From positions 13,412,534 to 13,476,533 of the forward strand of contig CAKAKS010000004.1 of the NCBI GenBank assembly GCA_916700875.1: a DNA stretch of 64,000 bases, read 5' to 3'. Positions 46,825 to 60,128 of this stretch are shown piece after piece; the first letter of the stretch is position 1; each line of letters starts with the position of its first letter. A model generated the notes under the pieces. That model did no database searches. It was not told where the DNA came from and was given only the letters and a program-made list of their open reading frames with translations. The position numbers and the translations under genes are program-made. The stretch comes from Sebastes aleutianus. Lineage: Eukaryota > Chordata > Actinopteri > Perciformes > Sebastidae.

Positions 46825-48005
46825 AGTAAATAATCAGCACAAAACAGTCATGATTTGTAGGAAATTATTTCTCCGAGTGCTCTGAACTATAATGAAGTTT
46901 GGCAACAAAGCAGCAAAAAGGAAGACGGAATGTAGCTTTGTAAATAATCTAGTAGCACACACAGCCAGTTCCAACCAAGGATGAGTGGTAAGTCAGCGAG
47001 ACGCCCAGCTTGCTGCTAAGAGGCAGAGGCAGGGTACAACCTGTCCACTGCAAAATGGCAGGAATAACAGGCTGACACACAAAGACTGACACAGAAAGAA
47101 AAATTGGCCCTGGCTGTCGAGAAAGTGAGACAAGGAGAGAGACAGAGACATGGAGGTTTTTTTTTTTTGGAGTAGAAAGAGAATAAGGAAACAGCAGGAT
47201 GTGGAGAAATGGCAGGGGCTGGAGAGAAGGACGGAAGTGAAAGAATACACGCTATTAAACAGTATTGAGAAATGGGAAAAGCAGGTGATGGGATATGGGC
47301 AAAATAGACGCTGACAGAAGCAGAGAGAGATGGGGAAAAAAGACAAATGTGAAGGACTGCAAGCTGTCTAAATTCAAGCAAGAGAGGCAGGTGATTAGTA
47401 GTGATGTGATGACTTGAGGTGTGTGTGTGTGTGTGTGCATGTGGCTGATGATGAAGGATAGCCATCTATAGCAAGAAAGGGAGAGAGGCAAAGGGGAGAG
47501 AGGAAGGCCACCAGCCAAGTGGTCTAGTAGCATCCTGGGAGAAGCAGCATCCGTCTCAGCAAAATAGAGAGCAGCGATCAATAACTATACAGTTAAGGTG
47601 TGTGTGTGTGTGCATGTGTATGTGTGTCACTGGCGCATTGGCCTTTGCAGTTTGCTTACACTGCATCTACACTGCTGCGTTTTGATAGAAATATATGGTG
47701 TGTGTGAATGATATGTGAGCATGTTTGTCCTGACCAATACTGGATTTTTAGGGATGATACTGATATCTATTCGTTGTTTTTAAAAGCAGATAACAATATA
47801 TTGGCCAATAGTATTTTTATTATTCTATAACATAAATAAAAAATGTTGATATGTGTACCATATGGATACATAAGTGGGACATTTTACTGTTGACAAATCA
47901 ATGTCAGCAGTCTTTGGTGGACAAACTAATGGTGACACTGTTTCTAAATGGCATTTGTGTACTGCTATTTCTTGATATTTATTGGGTGGCATATACTGTA
48001 TACCA
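46825..48005. other. Intronic stretch with simple sequence only
   Basis: Purine-rich sequence at 47080-47350 gives long but meaningless minus-strand frames rich in S, F and L. A GT run lies at 47419-47438 and another at about 47598-47612. Confidence 0.6.
47419..47438 (+). repeat. (GT)n microsatellite
   Basis: Short GT run. Confidence 0.9.
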
Positions 48006-48009
48006 ATAC

Positions 48010-48264
48010 CAATATTTACTACTGGATGGATTGCCATGACATTTTGCACAGTTCATTCGTGGTCCCCGGCAGATAAAATCCAATTGATTTTCGGTCCTCC
48101 CCTGACTTTTCCTCGGATGCCACCAAAAGCAGGTTGACATTTTTGGCTCTCGGTGAAATATCTTGACAACCATCGGATGCATTGCCGTGAAATTTGTTAC
48201 AAATATTCATGGTGACCAGAGGATGAATCCAAATAGAGTGGTGCAGTGATGATGTATTTTTGTA
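48010..48264 (+). mobile_element. Family B repeat, left of C copy 2
   Basis: GGATTGCCATGACATTTTGC, GGTGACCAGAGGATGAATCC and TTGACAACCATCGGATGCAT are family B landmarks, here in two successive sub-units. It directly abuts family C. Confidence 0.65.
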
Positions 48265-48687
48265 GGCCAAACCAGGAAGTTAGCATCGCCCTGGTTCCCT
48301 CGTCAAAAAGCCAATGGGATTTTTTCCAGCAAACGTTAGGCTATGAACGAACTACACCACGGTCCACGAATATACACAACAAGGCTGTAAAGGCGGATGT
48401 GTCAGCGTGATGGCGTTTAGTCTCATTTAGCCACTTGTTCGCAACCACATTTTTTAAGAAACGTATAAGCTTCTAAATTCACAAGTGGGATATTCACTGA
48501 CATATTTTATATCGTAGAACAAAATGTTAAAATCTCTTAAACTTGTGTTAACCACAGACCTTATTTCAAGTATCTAAAACAAAAAAAACATAAAAAAACC
48601 CATTGACTTTGATACAAGGGAACTGTAAGTGCTAAAATGCTAACTCATTTTTTGGGGTTTTAGGACTCATTCCTGCACCACTCTATG
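48265..48687 (+). mobile_element. Family C repeat, copy 2
   Basis: Matches 11242-11780 from GGCCAAACCAGGAAGTTAGC to GGACTCATTCCTGCACC, about 115 bp shorter. It is joined on both sides to family B sequence. Confidence 0.7.
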
Positions 48688-48960
48688 ACTTTGATGATCC
48701 TCTAACGTTTTATATAAGGCCACCATCAGATCAAAGTTTTCACTTATCCTGTAAAATATCTCAACATCTGCCAGATGTAATTTGTATTTAGGGCTAATTA
48801 GCTAACAAATAACTAAGATGGTGAACATGGTATACCTGCTAAACATACATGTTAGCATTCGTTATTGTGAGAATGTTACCATGCCGATATTAGCATTAAG
48901 CTCAAGGCATCGCTGTCTCACAGAGCTGCTACCGTGGCTGTAGATTGTGCACACAGGTAA
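48688..48960 (+). mobile_element. Family B repeat, right of C copy 2
   Basis: Starts with TTTGATGATCCTCTAACG, includes TCCTGTAAAATATCTCAACA and AAGATGGTGAACATGGTA, and ends CTCACAGAGCTGCTACCG. Confidence 0.65.
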
Positions 48961-48964
48961 ATTA

Positions 48965-50705
48965 ACCTCTTTCATTATGAGGCATCGTTGACCTGCCTAT
49001 TCATATGCTAATTTGTAAACACTTTTAGGAAATCATTTTAATTGATCAGGACATTTTACATTGCTTCTCGTCAAGACTGTGCAGTTTCCTGCTCCACTCG
49101 TGGGTACAAACTGAAGCACTATGGTCAATATGGCCCCTTTTATCTCATCTGCAACCTCTCCTTTCACAATATTACAGCCCATAAATACACCCGAGAAGAG
49201 GGGAGGGCTGTAATCTCATGGTGCAGCAGCAGCATAATACCAAAATCCATTTCTATATGGTGCCTAGTCTTAACTAGAAAGCTCCATTTAAGAGTGGCAA
49301 CATATGGCTGAAGATGATATGTAACTACGCAATTCAAAGTGAAGCATGCAAATAGCAGTTTCTGTGACCAGCGGAGAATGTAAAGTGCAATTCGCATAAT
49401 GGATTTTCATCCCTTACATGGGTTTACTGTGCAAAGCGTTGATGCTTTTTAATCATAAAAAATATACTTTCATTTATCACTGCCGGGAAAGTATGCAAAC
49501 ATTACTCTACATGCAAACGGACACACGCACAACACACACAGATTCGTGATGGATTAAAGTGTGTCCGCAGCTATCAAGAAGATGAATATATATACTGTAT
49601 ATACACTGCATTTATTTCTGCGTGTAACCTTTGAAGTCGAATAAAAAATGGGGAGAAACACTCTGATCTCCCAGAGAGAATAACCCTGTTGGTCAGATTC
49701 ACCGCAATCAAAAGGACCGTCTGTTTCTCAATGCGTGTCAGGGGGAATTAAGACCCCTGAATGAGAAATCAAATCACACAGCATTTCCTTTCATCTTCTC
49801 TTGAATCGATAGCATGTCATAAAGTATGTTGGAGCAGACCTCGCAGCATTCTGGCATAATTTACTGACCACTTCTTCATTCTTTCGCACGCAGTTTCATA
49901 CAGAAAGGAGCTTCTTGCGACACCTTTGAGCTAACTTTCCCCCGAAATTTCGGGTTTTATCACAGTCACATTGACACGCTGGGATTAGACCTTCATCAGA
50001 GTATTTGTCCTTACAATGGAAACATTTCCGTCATCCAATTTAGTCAATTTAGGCTTTCCCCTGCCAGGGTGTTTGATGGATGTCCAGAGTAGTTGGCAGT
50101 GGAGAGGATACTGGGCTTTGATGTTCAGGCCCAGACTGTTAGAGTATTCAGGTTGACTTTGATAAACCCCATTAGAGTGTTGCTACCTCTCCCTCTCTCC
50201 CTCTCTCGCTCTCGCACACACACTTACAAGCTATGAGCCTCAGAGGAACGGGGCGTGAGGGCAAAAATGCAAGGTTGCTCCGGCACTGCATAGATCAGAC
50301 CGTCACATACGGGTACTTCGCACAAAAGTCAAGGCCGCGCCCCCCTTCTGGAGGAAAGAAAACCGAAGATCCCATAGATTTCAAGGCAATTTTATGTTTG
50401 GATTGTAATTTTGACAAAATTTGTATGCATTCATCTCTTGTTATACAAATGTTAGTGACATTGCCTGAATGTGAGCGTTCGCGATACCTTAATAAATTAA
50501 GGTTGATCGCCGTCATGTCCCTTCAGTCTTCCCCCATCCAACACAGTGGCTGGAAAGTACTTATCCACACATCTATACATATTTGATTGAATCACGTTAG
50601 GCTGTGTGTTGTCTGTAAACAACCAGACTGTTAATAGCCGACTGTTTGATCTATAGGCTGAGATTTAGTTGGAGCCAACAGTCTGATGCTGCTACAACGT
50701 TAATG
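48965..50705. other. Intronic stretch without recognised features
   Basis: Nothing nameable; a short CT run near 50185-50210. Confidence 0.55.
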
Positions 50706-50712
50706 TACGACT

Positions 50713-51282
50713 TAGGGCTGTCAACGTTAACACGATAATTATAATAATATTAATACATTTGTTTTAATGCCACTGATTTTTTAAACGCATTAACGCAATC
50801 AATCTTTCAGAGGTTGTAGCGGGCTCAGTCTTAAGGCTAGAGTGAGGAAGGCTAAATAACGCTCCAAATGTACGCTAAAGTTTGGTGGAGAAAAACTGGC
50901 ATGTCCATTTTCAAAGAGGTCTGTTGATCTCTGACCTCAAGATATGTGAATGAAAATGGGTTCTATGGGTACCCACGAGTCTCCTCTTTACAGACATGCC
51001 CACTTTATGATAATCACATGCAGTTTGGGGCAAGTCATAGTCACGTTGACACACTGACATACTGACAGCTGTTGTTGCCTGTTGGGCTCGAGTTTGCCAT
51101 GTTATGATTTGAGTATTTTTTCAATGCTAAATTCAGTACATGTGAGGGTTTCTGGACAATATTTGTCATTACTTTGTGTTATTAAGCGATTTATAATAAT
51201 AAATGTATACATATATTTGCATAAAGTATGGACAATTGGGTGATTAATCGCGTTTAAATATTTGAATCAATTGACAGCCCTA
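50713..51282 (+). mobile_element. hAT-like MITE, 570 bp, with 8-bp target duplication
   Basis: The ends TAGGGCTGTCAA and TTGACAGCCCTA are perfect 12-bp inverted repeats. The flanks GTACGACT and GTATGACT are an 8-bp duplication with one difference, the hAT signature. The left interior has AACGCATTAACGCAATC and the right has GGTGATTAATCGCG. No transposase. Confidence 0.85.
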
Positions 51283-51289
51283 GTATGAC

Positions 51290-53325
51290 TGTATTACTGC
51301 CTCCCACTCAAGCTAACATTAGCTAGCCATGCTAGTCACTGTCACCAGCATCATTTAGCCATTTACCACACTGACAGTGAATATTCACGTATCGTATGTG
51401 CCTTAAATCTCAATGTGAAAGCCAGGATTAACCTGCTACACAACAGCTTTTCAGCGTTTTCCATTTTCTCTCCTGTGACAGCGAGTTTCTTTCCTCCAAA
51501 AGGGAGCGCAGCCTTGGCGATGACGCAACGCTGGACTGGTTTATAGCTTGGAGCCATAAAGCCCCTCTATTATATCTGTTTCAGGACATGGCAGGGGAAC
51601 TAATTGGAGATCAGAGAATTTTGATTTATTGCTGGTACAACCAACTACACAGCAACTCTTGGACATAGCGTTATTACAATTACCAGGTTGTTTAAAGTAG
51701 AGGTTTGCAGACACGTGTCAACTTCTTCTGTTTATGCTGTTACTGTCTATGAGGGACGTGGGATTGTTTTCCCCCAAAAGGGGGCGTGGTTAAGCGAGCC
51801 TACTCTGGATGACTTATTGCCGGTCTGATGGATAAAACCCGGCTGAGTTAAGAAGTGGATGACGGAGAGGATAAATAACTGGCATTTGCTTACAGAAAGG
51901 GAAGGCAAATTGATTGAGATGACTCAGAATGAGTGAAAAAAAAATCAGATAGTGGCACAGGATTTTGTTATAAAAGATTTACATATGCAATTTCAGGCTT
52001 TAGTCACCATAAAAGATTGAGAGATGTGTATCTCCACGTCACCGGAGACAGCTGGTTCTTTGAATGTGAATCCGGCAGAGCTGCAGCGGACGAGCGCGAG
52101 CTTGATCATAAAAGGATGAATGATTCGTCAAGAAGTCTGGCGGAGGTCGTACTCTACATGCAACGCGACGCCCCATTCACCGCTCGGCACTATCTAAATT
52201 GAAAAGAGTATTTATACCAACTTAGGGATCAGAAGTTAATGGAAGCAGTCATGCATCAATTGAGTTACATAAAGATGTCCGTTGGAAAACGGGTGAGATA
52301 ACTACATCCTTTTAAAAGATTTTTAATTTTCTCAAATTGTCTTTTTGTGTCTGATAGAGGGAGTGTGTGAGTGAGGGTGCGTGGGTGGGGGTTGTAGGCA
52401 CATTACTGTGAGAGTTTTAATCAGACATCAGAAGGGGTATTAACGGGGGAAATGTGCAAAAAGAGTAGGATCAAAAAAGATCTCACTCCAATGTAATGAA
52501 ACGCTGCTCTTTGGTGAGCTGGCTAATCATGCCGGCCAAGTTGCAGCACAGATTGCTCAGAGCAAAAAAAAAAAAAAGGGTGCAATGACAGAGGTGGGAA
52601 AGTGATTAAGATGGAGTTTGTACGGTCTCTCCTTTACAAAGCGTCTAGAGAAACCTTTAGCACGAAAGAAAGGCTCATTGGTGGACGTGCCCTGCCCTCT
52701 TTTGTCCCTCGGTATCTAATGCCTCTCTTATAATCCCATCTGTTACTTTATAGGAGGGAAATACCATCATTTTTGTTGCTTCACACATCTGAACCCCAGA
52801 CAAACTTGCCTCCAGCTGATGAAATCCCTCTCACATTTAATGAAATGAGAAACCCCAATCCCAATCTGGATTGCACTGAGAAAACCCAAAAGAGATTTTG
52901 AGTCGTGTTGACAAAACACAAGCCGTGCCAAAAAAATTAACAGTACTTTCACTGATACAAAATATAATTTCATTTTGCCACAGGAAAGCAGCAGAGGCTC
53001 TAACAAAAACTCAACTGCCACCTCAACAACTGCCATCACTGCCGTAGATCATATGGTAACATAATTGTGATTGCCCTCACTGCTGAAGAGGGCAACAATG
53101 TGTGGAACGTTATGGATTTAACCTTCAAATAAAACTTTATAAGGGGCACATGGAAGACATAGTTCCTGGCAGCAAATCTCAGGCTTAGCTGCACATTTCA
53201 ACAAACGCAACTGATTGTGATCACATGTTGGGTGAGGGATCGTGTACATGCTGGTTAGTTGAGGTGCCTTCTTGTACAGAAGGGGGGTATCTTGATGGTT
53301 AGTGTCAACTTACTACATATTGCCT
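51290..53325. other. Intronic stretch without recognised features
   Basis: Nothing nameable. A poly-A run lies near 52567-52577. Confidence 0.55.
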
Positions 53326-53329
53326 GGAA

Positions 53330-53946
53330 CCACAGACTGTAGCTATATAAGAAGTGAATGTAGTTACCATGACATCACCCATTGGTTTGTGGACTTCCGT
53401 TTTGAAGCCTCAAGTTTGGCATTTTGGCTGTCGCCATCTTGTTTTTTTGCAACCAGAAATGACACAATAGGGTGGAGCTACGTACAACTGAACGCTGAAT
53501 AAGCCATTTTTTGGTTACCAAAATGTTTAACTTTCATGATCTGAAAACACACTGTGAAAGGGTTAAAGTTGTAAGACGAAAAGGCAGATAACTCCCAAAC
53601 CTGACAACGCAATGGTAGCGACCTGTCAGTCACAAGGTAGCCACGCCCTAAAGCATACCCTGCTTTATGGTCTATTTGACTCTAAATGGGACCATAATTT
53701 ACTAAATGAACATCATTGTTTATTGAAGAAGACGTGAAACTATCGATTGAGACCATAAACTCATGTTTACAATGTTTACTGAGGTAATAAATCAAGTGAG
53801 AAGTAGACTCATTTCTCATAGACTTCTATACAATTGGACTTCTTTTTGCAACCAGAGGAGTCGCCCCCTGCTGGCTATTAGACAGAATGCAAGTTTAAAG
53901 CACTTTTGCATTGGCTTCACTTTTCAGACCTGGAGTTTGCCCACTG
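53330..53946 (+). mobile_element. Family A repeat, copy 5 (nearly full length)
   Basis: From CCACAGACTGTAGCTATATA to CAGACCTGGAGTTTGCCC. It contains every internal landmark of the family and is one of the two longest copies, with no shared open frame. Confidence 0.82.
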
Positions 53947-53949
53947 CCT

Positions 53950-55695
53950 CAAACACTAGAGGCACAACAGTCATTCATTGTGAATTGAACCTCAAAATAA
54001 CATCCTAGACTCAAACGTGTGGGAGTGACAACCTATCACTCTTGTTTTGATACTCTCGGGAAAAGGAAGCACAGCTGTTTTTTATTCCAACTCAACTCTG
54101 TAAAAGTGTAAAAACTGTGAAAAAATTCTGTTGTTGTGGCTTCCCCATTCAACATGATAGAGCTCTACCGAGCTACAATTCCTGCAAACACATCGTCCAG
54201 GAAATTTACTGCAGTGTGCGCCAGTAGAAAAAAAAAGTCCAATCAGAGCTGAGTATATCATTTACATGCACAACTACAACTAACACACCCGCAAGCTTAA
54301 GGCTCGTGAGAGGCAAGAGGGAGGCCTTCCTTAATGGAAGAACAATAAATGCTTTGCAACTCAGCACTAAAATGCCAGATTTTTCTTAAATCACCTTTGT
54401 CTCAGCCGAAAGGGCAAAACCACAGATGTTTGACAAGTAATGTGTCAAGAGATCCACCGCTAGGAGCTAAAACCTCACTCCACAGCTAGTGCCACCAGCA
54501 AATGAATATTTAAGCCACACCAAAGCCCTCCTCCCCACACACTCAATTTAGGCATTTTCACTGAGCTCTTTCTAGCACAATCTAAGTTTCCACAAAGTCT
54601 CGCCTCTTCAGAAGCAGAGCACGATAAAAATCAATGACTCAGACTTCCCTCCTGATCGGTCAATCTCTCCTATAAGCTACAAACACACAATGAGTTTTTT
54701 TTTTAGGGGGATTTAAACCTAATCCTACCACCATCTCCTACCCCCCACTTTTCTTTATTTCTCTGCCTGATGTATGACCCTGGGATTCAGTTTCGGGCCC
54801 TCTTACCTTGCTCTGTGCTGAGGTGAAATAAATGCTCTGGCAGTGGAGATTAGTTCACGGATGTGTGATTACAAACACAATAAACTATGCTCCGTGTGTG
54901 TGGTGGAAAGGCCTGCAATGGAGTAATTGTACAGCATTTTGCTCCGTGTCAAACACCAGAGTCGAGCATGTCAAAAGGTCTTTGAAATGATAAGTGAAAG
55001 ACATTATTTTCCTCTGGTATTAATCAGCCAGCAGACATATTTTCAGCTCCTATAACAAAGAGTCAGAGTTAGAGAGAGACTGTGAAATGTCAACTAAATC
55101 CAAAGGTAAAGTTGGCAGACTTTTTGAAATACAAGGAAATAAAGCGTTGCCCAGAGGGCGACAGAATTCTCAGCCGAGCCCCACAGATTCAACCTAATCT
55201 TTTCTAATTTAAGAAAAAGAAAATGATGTCCTTGTGGCACACGGCTATCTAGGGAAGGGATGGCGATTTCAATCTCACTTGAATTCTACATCTTGCCAGA
55301 AGAGTCCCAGAAGGATTATGCCTGAATATTTAAGATTGCTGTACATGGCGAGGGTGGTTATGAATAAGTATTTGGAGGGAAACAGACATTATTTGCTCTT
55401 CCTGAACCAACATCACCTCTACAAACAAACAGGAGTTCAAAATAAAAAGGACTTTTTGATCTGAGGGCTCAGATGCAGCTGCTCAGCGGAGGTCCAGTGT
55501 GTATGTTTGTGCGCGGGGATTAGTAGTAGAGCAGCATACAGATTTGAGTACTTTCCCGCAGCTAGAAGCCAGCTCAACTTGGATGAGAAATGTCCTCTCT
55601 GCACATGAGGACACAAAAATAAGAACAGCCTTGGATTTTTGCATTTGCACGATGCCATACATGTGCCATAAACGACTTTTTCCACCAGTGAACTG
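53950..55695. other. Intronic stretch without recognised features
   Basis: Nothing nameable on either strand. Confidence 0.55.
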
Positions 55696-55698
55696 CTA

Positions 55699-56525
55699 AG
55701 GCTCTGACACACCAAGCCGTCAGTCGGTCTTCGATCAATTTTGTGCGTTCGTTGAGTTTTGAGTTTGAGTTTTTGCGGTGTGTCCTGCACCATTGGTGAG
55801 AGAAATCGCTCTAATTGGCTGTTCATCTTAAACGATGAACAGCTGTAGATTTTGCGGTGTGTCCAAGTGCAACTTGTTGGCCAAGAGACAGACGACGTGA
55901 GGTGACATGAGGCGACGTGAGGCGACTTTCGTCGCTGCTAGTTCTTTGCAGCGGTGGAATGTAACTAACATTAACTCAAGTACTGTACTTAAGTACAATT
56001 TTGAGGTACTTGTACTTTACTTGAGTATTTCCATTTTATGCAACATTATACTCCACTACATCTCAAAGGTACATTTTGTTCTTTTTACTCCACTACATTT
56101 GTCTGACAGCTTTAGTTACTTTTTACGAAATCAGATTAATACAAAATATAACTAATATTCAACAGCGATCAACTAATACATTATTATGTACTACTATAGA
56201 TTGAGTTACCTGGCAGTAAAGTAAAACTAATGCAGCTCCACCTTTACCAGCTACAATATTAGTGATGCTTACATATTAATGAGACAATAATTATATTCTA
56301 ATAATATAGTATTTTTCATTCTGAAATGGGCCATTCTTCATTGCGAGTACTTTTATTTTAGGTACTTTAATAATGGTTTGATGCCAATGCTTTTGTACTT
56401 TTACTTAAATCGAATTTTGAATGCAGGACTTTTATTTGCTGTGGTATTTGTACTTTTATTCAAGTAAAACATCTGAGTATTTCTTCCAACACTGGTTCTT
56501 TGATGTTGGTTTGGTGTGTTTGGGA
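55699..56525 (+). mobile_element. MITE with CTGACACACCAAGCCG end, split by a hAT MITE
   Basis: The left end GGCTCTGACACACCAAGCCG is a known style of fish MITE terminus. The expected inverted counterpart appears, diverged, as GGTTTGGTGTGTTTGGGAC at about 56508-56526, beyond the hAT MITE at 55949-56494. The two halves therefore read as one older element interrupted by a younger one. The left half also has two TTTTGCGGTGTGTCC words. Confidence 0.6.
55949..56494 (+). mobile_element. hAT-like MITE (CAGCGGTGGAA ends), nested
   Basis: The ends CAGCGGTGGAA and TTCCAACACTG are inverted repeats with two differences. The flanks GTTCTTTG (55941-55948) and GTTCTTTG (56495-56502) are a perfect 8-bp target duplication. 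The interior has the familiar AAGTACTGTACTTAAGTAC-like and TACTCCACTACAT motifs of a very common teleost repeat. Confidence 0.9.
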
Positions 56526-56529
56526 CTTG

Positions 56530-59500
56530 TTTACACAGACAGACTAGCTGATCATTGCAAGATGTTGTATCTGCAGATTTTCCAGAAAACAGATTCACAC
56601 TCAGTATTGTCTTCAAATAATACTTCTGTCCTGTGCAATATCACAATCGTATAAAAGTTGCTTTACTTTAAACCAGACTTTCCAGGATCATAATTGAATA
56701 AAAATTACACAAATGTGCTTAATGGATGAATAATCTACTTTTCTGACAAACTGAAGGAAAACAATTTGATCCCCCCGCTGCAGATCTGATATTTCATTAT
56801 ACAAAATGAATAAACAATCACAGTGCATGCATGAGAGATAAAGTCAGCACGTCTCAATTTCAATCCCGGAGATGTAAAGCGACTGTCACAGAAAAACTGT
56901 TATCTAGTAATGTGTTTTTCATGCACGGAAATACAGAGAGCAAACGCTTTCAAGGCAAGGAAGTGCAGAAACGTGTGTGTGTGTGTATCATGAAGAGTCG
57001 TTTGTATGCATGTTAGGCACAGAGGCTTATTAGTGGCCACAAGGTAAAAGCCAATTGGCATCCTTTTATAGACGGTGGCGAGAAAAGCCAGTGTCAGCTC
57101 AATGAATATTCAGATAGAAGCACAGCCTTGAGGGGACATGGAGCAGCCCCAATCTTTTATCAGTCTTCCTCACAACGCGGATGTAACCTATTCACAGCAA
57201 TCCAAATCTCCCTTTTGTATCGCTGGATTCTTCTTTCCTTTCTTCTTTCTTTGTCTCTCTGTATCGCTCATATACTGTATATACAGCACATGCAGCAGCA
57301 TAGCTGTGGTGTTCTTTGCTCTTTCTCCACCTCAGCTTCCCAGAGCTGTACATTTTCCAGCGTAGGGGAATAATGAAAGCCAGCGACGGTGGGTGGCCAT
57401 GTGCGTCGCATTGTATAGGAGTGCTGTGATTAATCGAGCTTGCCAAATGGAAAATGAAATGCCGGCAAGGCCATGCTGTTCAGCAGGCTGTTAGTGTTTG
57501 TTTGAGAGAGAGAAGAGAGAGATGAACACACATGATCGACTTCCTGACTTTTCCAGGTCTTTGCTCTCGGCAATCTGCCAGAACGACTTCAGACGCCCAA
57601 TGGAGGACGATGGTCTTAATTGACTTGCTGGACTCCGTTGGCGTACGGCCGACGGTCTGTGGAGGAAATAAAAATGTTCCGTCGCACCCTCCTGCACCTC
57701 AATAATCACAGATGGATGAGCAATTTGAGCTTTGACGGGAAGGATGAAAGAAGACGAAGTGTGCGAGAAAAAGCTGATGGAAACCAACACCTCGCTAAGA
57801 ACGTGTTGTACGTTTGTGACGCCGTCATTCCCGACAGTTCTTTCAACTCTCAAGGTTTCAGAGCCAAGCAAATGCTTGACACCTCCGGCAAAGCGAACTG
57901 AAAACAACTGCAAAGAACATCGCGCAATCAGTTTCACACCCCGCAGGAAACCAAATGTCACACGCGCTTTTAGGACGACAAACAGTAAGCATTCAAATTT
58001 AACCTGGTCTTTCCTGTAGGAGCTGTTTAGCAGCCCGCGAGCTCACATAATGGATCCTCTGGGTGCAATAGCAATCCTTCACACGGACGGGTGGAAGACT
58101 GGGTGGGAGGCAGGAGAACCAAGCAGGTCTTTCTCTGGAAAGCCTTGGCCTGCCTAGAAATTCTGCCATTATTGTTATAAATGAGACATTCAAGCACCTC
58201 TCCAAACCCAGATACAGACTATTCTGTTCTGCTTTGTATCCAAATTTTATTCCATTATTATTACACTGAATATTTCTTCCTTGGTTGAACCTAGGGAGCC
58301 CTAGAATAAATAAAATATGATGGACTGAGAGGAGCCAGAGAATTGCAGTCAGTTTGTAAACCATAAACCACTTGTCATGGCTTTCCTATAAGCCTATCAA
58401 ACGTTAATGATATGCATTAACCCTCCAACGCAGTCCCAACAGCATATGACCCAAGCTGCACTTTCATTTCACGAATCAACTCATTTTATTGTCATTTCCT
58501 ATATGGGAGTATTATATATTGTCGTGGGCGTCTGCTTGAATCTACATTTGTTTTATTATTCTGAAATGTTGTGAGCATTACTCAAATTCTACATTTCATA
58601 ATCCCATCACGATCTTGCCCTCCTTTGTTGTTGAACGTTGACATCATTCTCCCAGCGGCAAAACAAAAGCTTGCCATTACCTATTAGATTACCCCGATGC
58701 CAAATGTGATTTAGGTCCCATCGGTATCAGACATTTGCCTTAGCTGATAAGCTGGGAGTCGAATCCACTGCCAAAAAAGGATGCAAGAAGATGGGGGAGC
58801 GACGTGATGAAAACAGACCATTCATCATTCATACTCCTTTTGAGGCAGTTATTAGACTTTTTTTTATCCCTGTATGTTAATACAGGAACTCCCCTAAGGA
58901 AGCATCCCCCTGATGAGGAGATGAAAACAAACTTGCCAAGCATGGAAAGCAATCTGCTCTGCGACGTCCTTCGTAAAATCAGAGGTACGAATCAAGGTGC
59001 GGTGGGCAAACACAACATTCACCTTCCAAAGATGAAAAGACCTTTTCAATCAACTCTTAAGAGAATAATTCTCCAAGACATCTTCAATGGGTCGAGGCCT
59101 TAATGTGTGTCGAGATAAAACACACAGCTCAATCTCCCTGCTGCCTAATACAGCATAATGGAGAGAGTCAGGCTCTCAGCATGACAGCCAAGGATCCACC
59201 ACGGCGATAGCCTAATGAAACAAAGAGCCCTAGGCAAGCTGTTATGCCTATAGAGCATGGGAGCAGGGGGAGAAAAAACACACTTACAACCACCCAGCTA
59301 ATTTCCAGTGCAAGTTCTGAGAGCAAAGACCATATGCATCGTTGTGTACAATGTAGCAAACACAGTGTGAATACACAATAGGTCGCTCTATTGTGGATGT
59401 AGAGGACACAGCGGTTTGAATAGGACGGCAGCCAAGATCCCGCTACAGATTGTGTAGACAAACACACACAAATACACATGTTCCAGCGTACTGTATGTAC

Positions 59501-60125
59501 ACGTGGGTATTGATACATATGGTGTGTGTGTATACACTAGATACCCACAATCCCTTCACTCCAAACGCCACAAATAAACCCCCACACTCAGCGTACTGCA
59601 GTCTACAACAGAGCGGTGCCCTGACCCCCACAGCATCTGTAACTGAACAGCAGGCCTGGCTAACAAACTGCCACAGAGGATGGAAGCAGGAGGCAGGCTG
59701 AGCCGCTGATTGATCTGCTGGGTAATTGGCTAGGAGCGGCTGAAACAGCCGAAGGACGTAAATATCAGCCATCCTGTCGGATAGTGAGTTAAGTTCCACG
59801 GGGCGATAAACCCTGACTCGATGTCCCCTGAGTGAAGGCTCGTGGCCTGATAAGCTGGTGAACATTTTGTGCCGGGACTTCTATAGCTGCTGAGCAGGGT
59901 TTGAAGCAAGGTGTGATGTCAGAGGAGGGAGAGGAGAGGAGTAAAGTGGGCCTGGAAAGAGAATAAAGAGGCTTAGACACTCCAGATACAGCGAAATGCA
60001 TCCACGCGTCTTCGCAAAGTGTGTTGTTTCAGAAACTTAGTGATGTACTGACAAGTCGCAGGTCTAGTTGGTAAACCACTGTAGCTGGCCAGCAAATTGG
60101 GAACATGCTATTGTTAGTCAGTCAT
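56530..60125. other. Intronic stretch without recognised genes
   Basis: Longest open frames of the region are at 57491-57961 (minus, 156 codons) and 57620-57901 (plus, 93 codons) and overlap each other. Neither has a family motif or supporting splice pattern. Confidence 0.5.
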
Positions 60126-60128
60126 AAT

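Noticed and set aside
47016..47465. 149-codon minus-strand frame and its neighbours
   Set aside because: Composition-driven: the plus strand is purine-rich with a GT run, giving S/F/L/C-rich and THTH text with no domain.
54809..54819. Possible 11-nt exon on the minus strand between cacctcag and gtaagagg
   Set aside because: Splice-like words occur by chance; no Neto sequence or phase requires it.
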